From Agrocybe praecox (taxonomy: Eukaryota > Basidiomycota > Agaricomycetes > Agaricales > Agrocybaceae), in the NCBI GenBank assembly GCA_964017145.1, contig OZ024843.1, forward strand, positions 3,738,443-3,802,442: a stretch of 64,000 bases of DNA, written 5' to 3'. Positions 57,901 to 64,000 of the stretch are shown here, in pieces. The notes beneath the pieces are model-generated. The model had not been told where the DNA came from and searched no databases. It was given only the letters and a program-made list of their open reading frames with translations. A program made the translations under genes and the position numbers. How positions within the stretch are numbered: position 1 is the stretch's first letter; each line of letters begins with the position of its first letter.

Positions 57901-58311
57901 CTACGGCACTAATCCGTAAATACTGACGGCGGTAATCCAATAGTAATTGGAGATACTGATAACATTGGATGGACATCTCCAGTGGGTGATCATCCACCGG
58001 CGTTATCAAATGCACAGGACCTGAGCTCATGGCTTCCGGATGTCCCGTAATAGTGCCTGCAACGCACCGTTGTCCATGTTGGACAAGGCTCTGCAAACAT
58101 CAGGATGTTCGTCCAAGCAATGGGTTTCAGCCACTGACTGGGCATCCGGTCGACTGATTTCAACCTTAAATACTCGGGACATTTGCGCTCTGGGGGAATG
58201 CATTTATCAAAATCTTCATTTAGTGCAATAAACATAGATGGACCTACAGGCATATCCTGCAGAGCAAGTGATCCTCCGTAATTTGAAAGAGGATGTAACA
58301 GTGGTTGGTCA
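54969..58311. other. 3.3-kb gene-poor region
   Basis: No gene could be supported. A 123-codon frame at 55044-55415 directly follows the p31comet-like gene and is probably 3' UTR or chance. Open frames at 57450-58231 lack motifs. No transposase, integrase or reverse-transcriptase signature was seen. Confidence 0.4.
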
Positions 58312-59077
58312 CTAGCGCCGAAGAAACAGCTAAATCGCAGAACACAGAACAAGTAAGTGCATCGTTGTGGCATGTACCTTGAGCAATGCATTTTGCTCAC
58401 GGTTTGTTTCAGTAAGTGTGAAGTCAGATATTGATCTTGCTTCGGTGGAATTTGCAGCTGCGTCATCCGGTGTTTGCACACCTACGCAGCACTTGTAACT
58501 TATCTGCGAAACGGCCACAGAAGATGATGGTGGGCTATTCAGCCAGGTCTTCAAACTTTCATTCTCTCTTCTCAGGGCCTCTATTTCTTCGTCTTTGGTG
58601 CGCAGTTGTTCCTGATATACGGTTTCCATATCTTGAAGATCTTGAAGCGAGTAATGTTTCTTTATTTTTTCGCCGTTAAGGCTACGTAGCCGCTTAACAA
58701 CATCTTCCTTTCCATAAGCTTCCTCAAGCACGTCCGATTGTGATTGGCCTTCTAAGCGCAAAATATGACGTCGCCCATCAATTCGGACACAAGTAAGGCT
58801 CAGCCATCACACACCAACCTGCGTAGCTTCGAAGACATGATGTACTGTACCAGCCAATTCTGTCGTTACACCAAAGACAGTGCGACCTTCCCAATGGATG
58901 ATACAGGAGCGGTTCAGACTCGCTGTAGCCTGGGCCCATCCACTTCCTCCAGCCGTCCAGAAAGCGCGCATATAATCCAAGTGAGTCTTTAGTCGCATCC
59001 AGATAGATGTCTCCTGGAAGGCCAAGATCTATTCCAGGCTGCCCATAACCAAAAAATTCGAAATACTTTATATCCAT
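58312..59077 (-). CDS. small basidiomycete protein: WxxW/LWC/WY domain plus coiled coil
   Basis: Function unknown. Exons from the ATG at 59077 give about 200 residues. The first part (MDIKYFEFFGYGQPGIDLGL, GDIYLDATKDSLGLYARFLD, GWRKWMGP, YHPLGRSHCLWCNDRIGWY) follows a pattern I associate with an uncharacterised Agaricomycete family: an LY-R segment, W-x2-W-x-GP, H-P, then LW-x and W-Y. After an intron that joins RSYA to EGQSQSDVLEEAYGKEDVV comes a coiled coil (DMETVYQEQLRTKDEEIEAL, RRENESLKTWL), a Ser/Thr-rich linker and a last short exon ending ALLKLFLRR. The aromatic/Cys spacing hints at a compact fold or metal site but not a known one. Confidence 0.65.
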
Positions 59078-60033
59078 GATTTTTCCGTTGACCTCCAAAT
59101 TTCTTGGATTTTGATTTTTGAACGCCTACGGAGTTTTGTTTCCATTTCTCGAAGAATAATGAGGAAGAATGAGGAACGTTCAGCTGAGACGGAAATTTTA
59201 ATGGTAGACCTGATCTGGGAAAGTTTGTACTTTGTTCTTAGCAAGAATTCGCAAGTTGTTTGAGCAAAGAAAAAGAACTTCCCAGGTCGATTCGTCGAAG
59301 TAGTAAATCGAAATTAATACACGATCACATGATTCGTCGCGTCAATTTGGCGCGTTCATCGGACCGGCCAGAAATTGGTCAAATTTTTTGAAAATGTTAC
59401 CCCGAGGTTTGCTAGAATCCGGACATGTGAGTTTAGGAAAAAATGTAGTGCAAGATTTTTAGACACACGAATAGATTATTTTTTGCGCAATTCTTTCCCG
59501 CGCCGAAGGAAACTGGCTGCTGTCATCGAGTCTATCCTGTGCACACCCTGGTTTTTATTGAATCAGTACAGCTTCGTCTATTTTCTACCTAGGTCCCTAT
59601 GATTGAGAAAGGTGGGTGAGCCAGAGTGAAGCCGATAAAATGACGTCACGCTCCGCCCCGCCGACTTTGTACCTGCCCGACTATTCCACCTGGACCTGCA
59701 GTATCGGCTTCACTTAGTACTTGAAAATTAGATAATAAACAGTTAGGTGTTGGAATATGGCAGAGATATGAGTGTTGGCGTATTTCATTTTCTGGAAACA
59801 AATGTGACCACGTTGGAAGTCTCAGCAGATCATGGACCATAGCAAGGCCAAATGAATGTGCCCAGTTATAGAACAGCACGTCCAATTTCTTCCAGGGCAA
59901 TGTGAGAACTACATACATCACAAATAAGTATTTTGAATTTTAATCGACACCCACGTTATATGAAGTCTTCACGACAGCTTCTAACTAGAGCATAATATGC
60001 ATAAAATTAAATACAGACTTTGAGAAAAACAAC
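59078..60033. other. intergenic region
   Basis: 956 bases between the small coiled-coil gene and the 3' end of ADE2. GCGTCAATTTGGCGCG near 59339 resembles an E2F/MBF-like half site. A 91-codon frame at 59646-59921 (-) has no motif. No gene is called. Confidence 0.4.
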
Positions 60034-61996
60034 TCAATACTTTTCCCATCCCACTTCCTTCAGTTTCTCGACTTTACCGAGTACCTCATGTTCCATCGAT
60101 TTCATATATTCATCCATGGCATTCACAAGGCCTGGAATCCCCGCCGACAAGATTCTGACCGCTAACAATCCAGCGTTCATGCCGTTATTGATAGCTACAG
60201 TGGCAACGGGTATACCACGCTGAGAAATCGAGCAAAAAGCATCAGAAAAAGAAAGAAACTAATTAGTGAAACAATATAAATAACTCACAGGCATCTGAAC
60301 AATGCTATGTAAAGAGTCCACTCCGTCGAGAGTGCTTCCTTTGACAGGAACGCCTATCACCGGCAAGGCTGTCATGGCTGCGACCATGCCTGGCAGATGC
60401 GCGGCACCTCCAGCGCCAGCAATTATCGTTCTCAGACCCCTGGAAGAAGCGGATCGTGCGTATTCGACGAGACGATCAGGCGTACGGTGTGCTGAGACAA
60501 TGGTTAGTTCGTAAGGGATTTTGAAACGATCGAGGATCCGCGCTGCAGGAAGCATGACTGGTAAGTCCGAGTCTGAACCCATGATGACGCCAACGAGGGG
60601 GTTAGGGTCTGAAAAGCCCGGTTCCGGAGAAGGAGACGCGTATTTATCAATCTCCTCCGACGAACTGGATGGTAGTGATTCAAGAAGAGGGCGTAGTCGT
60701 GCTCTCATCTGCGCATCTGAATCTGCTACGATGGTGATATGACCCATTTTTCGGCCTTTCCTACACTCGGACTTCCCATAGAGGTGAACTGATGCACCTG
60801 GAATAGTTAGTGCAAGGTTAACGGTGTTCGTAATCTCGGCCATTGAAGAGGAGTGTCCGATCAAGTTGAGCATAACCGTTGACGGAACTTTCATTGCGGT
60901 GGATCCCAATGGCAGGGATAAAATAGCACGTAAGTGGTTCTCGTACTGCGACGTTTCACATGCTTCAATTGTGTGGTGACCTGAATTGTGTGGGCGCGGT
61001 GCGATCTCGTTTATATAAATGTTTCCTTCTCGAATACGTCAGAAAGAAATAAAAACGGAAAATCTAGAAAAGAAACATACCATCTTCCATGAGGAACATT
61101 TCAACGCCAAAAATTCCCGCTCCCGTGAAAGTTTTGATAGCTTTCTCGGCTATTGTGCGTATTCTTGATGATAGGGACGCATCACGACTACGTAGAGGAG
61201 AAAACACCAGATGACAGATGTTATTTTTGTGCACAGTTTCCACGGGAGGGTATGACTGCACTTGTCCATCGACCGTCCTCACAACCATGACGGCGATCTC
61301 CTTGACAAATGGGACCCACTTCTCCGCGTACAGAGGTCGATTTCCGAGAGCGGTGATTGCTTCCTGCACCTGGCCAATTTCTCGCAGAACAAAATTTCCA
61401 CGTCCATCATATGCCAACGTGCGGCTCTTCAGCATGAGTGGTAACCCTAGCTTTTCTGCAGTAGCTGTGACGGACTCGATGGAAGATTCCACTGGCACGA
61501 ACTCTGATACTGGCAGATCGTGAGATGAAAGGTGCATCTTTTGCCGATATTTATCTTGAATGATCTGTATGGTAGACGGACTGGGGTGTATCTCGAAGCC
61601 TTTTCCTTCGCTAGCTACCCGTATTTCATCGAGCGCTGTGGCATCCACATGCTCGATCTCGACTGTGAGCACGTCAACTTTGTTGGCCAATTCGCGAATC
61701 TTTTCAGGATCGGAAAATGATCCATCGATGTGAGCAAGCTGGGGGTTTTGGGATGCGACAACCTGTTTCGCAGGACCGTGCTCTCCTGCATCCAGGATAA
61801 CGACTTTGACGTTCAAAAGCGAAGCAGATGCCGCAAGCATGCGACCAAGCTGGCCACCCCCTGAGTAAAAATGTTGGCTTTCATCTCAAGATAAGCAGTG
61901 AAATATCTGCCCGATAATCAGTATAGAAAAAAAAAGGTAAATAACTTGAAGCATGAGACTTACGCCCACCAAGGATTCCCACAACTTTATCAGACA
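60034..61996 (-). CDS. ADE2: phosphoribosylaminoimidazole carboxylase
   Basis: Carboxylates aminoimidazole ribotide in the purine pathway; loss gives red pigment in yeasts. It is a fusion of PurK- and PurE-type domains. [11 protein letters not shown] starts the N-terminal ATP-grasp part, with [75 protein letters not shown] and [18 protein letters not shown]. The C-terminal carboxylase carries [46 protein letters not shown] and [20 protein letters not shown], and ends LKEVGWEKY. Five or so exons splice cleanly, and length is about 570 residues, normal for fungal Ade2. All catalytic motifs are intact. Confidence 0.96.
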
Positions 61997-64000
61997 TAAT
62001 TGCAGTGAACTGGGAAGAAAAGAAAATTTGGTCTCTCCTGCGTTGTTGTTCTAACCCTAAGTTAAGGTTCAACGTTTGAGGAGGGGCGACGCGGCCGTGC
62101 GATCATCGATGAACAAACAATATCCTTCTTTGCATCTTTCATGACCACACGATTACTGCTACAAATACCCGTTGGACTTGCGAAACATGGGTTGAAGTAA
62201 ACTATACCTAAGCACTGTCAATGCGTGACCTATCTCGCTTTCATTGAGTCAACTGGAGAGAAGGTCGATTCGAATATGACCACAGTCTGTGCGGTCAGGT
62301 GTGGCAACAGCGGGCGTCTCTTAACGCGAGGTTCTGAGCTGGTACGTGCCTAAACAGCTTTATTTATATGGAAGGGTGGACTGACTTGTTTTCTCTTGGG
62401 CCTAAAGGATTCACGCAAATCGAATACTGCACATACAACTCCATGACCATTTGTGAGAGCCTTTGGCTAAGAAATACTCAAACGGCAGTTCTGCAGATCT
62501 GTCTTCCTTAAAGTCGATCGATTCTTTGACTCAGATGATCCTATGGACTGATCCGAAGTCGAGAAAGGGTGTCGACAACTCATCCAATAATGAGGGCTGG
62601 CTTAGAGTCGACCAAGCCTTGTCGTGCCGCGCTAGGGCTTCGAAATATTATTTTTAAAATTATTAAGAAGAGATATCAACAATTCATCCACCAACAGGAA
62701 ACTTGCAGTGTTTGGATCCGCACTACTCCACCCCCAAAAAACCAAATCGTGCGTAGGATGGGAGAAAGAGCATACCGGAGTCTGCAAGACGAACCGTACT
62801 TCTTTTACTTCTCTGAACACAGCATATCTGTGCTTGGGCCAGCTTGAAGGTTCTAGTTCTAGGAATGCACCTTGCAATACCATCGTTCTATATATCAGGG
62901 CTTTCCAAAAGTATGGTGACCATCATCCAAAGTTTCTCCATTCAAATACCAACCTATTCGCTCGTTCTAGCTCCAATCAATGATTGGCAGTACTTTATGG
63001 GACTAGGAAGATATTCTTCGAATGTTTTTCTCTGTATTGCGCCACGCCATTTTGCCTTGAATAGGTTCACTTCAGCCAAAGCTTTTACCTGGTCAATTAC
63101 AGTTAACCATCTCACTTTAACTTTCTAAGATCGCAGAATAATTCAAAGGTCAGGGGGTTGAATATGTATTTTTCAGGATATACGTTGATATTTAATCAGG
63201 CCTAGAGGGAAGTCCATGAGCGGGGGCCTAGTCAGCATTCAGGTATACATAACTCGAGTATCCAAAAAGAAGATGATCGAAGTGTGTTTCTTAAATCTGG
63301 TTATGATTGTCATCATAGAATGGTATGAATGTACATGCTTAAAATATGGTCACCTTGCTGATAATTATGTCAACAGGTATTTCTGACCGGAAATACTCAA
63401 TTTGAAGACAAACCAGTCATCCAAGACCAATACCTTAAGTGGGACTTACCTTCCCACTTCCCCTCAATGACACCTATGTTATATTCTACTGTCGACGGAG
63501 GATATATGGGCCACATAACACACCAATCCGATGTGTCGCTGGATTTACGACCGAGAACCGAGACCGAGAACCGAGAACGTTGACCCATCGCATTGAATTT
63601 CTACACGTACTCGAACTCTCCAACGTCCTTCTTTTCCGAAGACATTCACGCATAGGCGCCGGAATTCCCCGATGGTCTTGCCCCGATGCAAATCGTACGC
63701 ACAATCTCCAAATGAGTAATTCGGTCTTGAACTCGACCACCGCATCGCATCCTGTGCCAAGCTCGCTATATTCTGAACATAAAAAACGACCATGCCCCAC
63801 TTCATGGATTCAGTCGCTTGTACTTTGTCTGGTGAGTGGTTGGTTATCATATCAGTCGTCTTGATGTATCTATCAGCAGTTATTTCAGATCGTTGAAGAT
63901 AGCTTTGTCGGAGACCTTGGACATCATAGACTACATCATTGACTCCAAACCTATGGCAAGTTCGCTATAGCGCTATTGTTTTTTTTTTGAGCAAGACCAT
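61997..64000. other. 2-kb region without recognised genes
   Basis: No gene is supported. A 34-codon spliced frame starting MTTVCAVRCGNSGRLL near 62276 with a gtacgt donor may be noise. Open frames at 62569-63128 lack motifs. A tRNA-like relic lies at 63685-63752. Confidence 0.4.
63685..63752 (-). pseudogene. tRNA-like relic or tRNA-derived repeat
   Basis: On the - strand the sequence can form a seven-pair acceptor stem (GATGCGG with TTGCATC, two G-T), a three-pair D-stem GTC/GAC, and an anticodon arm CCGAA-TTACTCA-TTTGG. The T-arm and the internal promoter boxes are degenerate (gcgtacgattt where GGTTCGAATCC is expected), so it is unlikely to be a working tRNA. The forward translation NRTHNLQMSN is the kind of string given by reverse-complement tRNA or tRNA-derived elements. 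Confidence 0.3.

Noticed and set aside
1..64000. CRISPR arrays, prokaryotic operons or phage genes
   Set aside because: No regularly spaced repeats; the spliced gene structure is eukaryotic throughout.

Overview
The window reads as nuclear DNA of a mushroom-forming basidiomycete (Agaricomycetes). Nearly every gene is cut by many short introns (about 40-75 nt, GT..AG). Several proteins belong to basidiomycete-type lineages: a CYP63-like P450, a three-member family of unknown function, and a small WxxW/LWC/WY protein. Housekeeping genes such as CCT2, RFC1, ADE2, PMT1 and cyclin C sit singly among lineage-specific genes. There are no operons, and neighbouring genes are mostly convergent or divergent.

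Layout. 0-8 kb: the 3' part of an O-methyltransferase (+), a PMT1-type protein O-mannosyltransferase (-) and a CYP63-like P450 (-). 8-15 kb: chaperonin subunit CCT2 (+), a TAP-like alpha/beta hydrolase (+) and cyclin C of the Mediator kinase module (-). 16-23 kb: a 1049-residue Q/P/S-rich protein (+), a secreted H/G/P/Q-rich protein (+) and an F-box protein (-). 23.8-38.8 kb: three paralogs (A -, B +, C -) of an uncharacterised nuclear-looking family. Between B and C lie a secreted epoxide-hydrolase-like enzyme (-), an unknown protein with an acidic hinge (-) and a second P450 (+). 39-45 kb: an unresolved gene, an isoprenylcysteine-methyltransferase-like protein (-), a gene-poor stretch and a second F-box-like gene (-). 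45-55 kb: RFC1 (+), a UbiA prenyltransferase (-) and a p31comet-like HORMA protein (+). 55-64 kb: mostly empty, with one small coiled-coil gene (-), ADE2 (-) and a tRNA-like relic.

How the genes relate. Several serve DNA replication, cell cycle and nuclear control: RFC1, the p31comet candidate and cyclin C. Family members B and C carry an identical 15-base sequence just upstream of their ATGs that contains the MluI cell-cycle box ACGCGT. RFC1 and CCT2 also have this hexamer in their proximal promoters. The tailoring-type enzymes (two P450s, O-methyltransferase, UbiA, two hydrolases) are scattered among housekeeping genes and do not form an obvious biosynthetic cluster.

The most interesting points are the A/B/C family, including a hidden C-terminal motif in A that a 44-nt intron would restore, and the p31comet candidate. 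Three microexons (13-14 nt) and a GC-AG intron are also supported by reading frame. Exon structures were worked out by eye from frame, splice sites and family motifs. No search or alignment was run.
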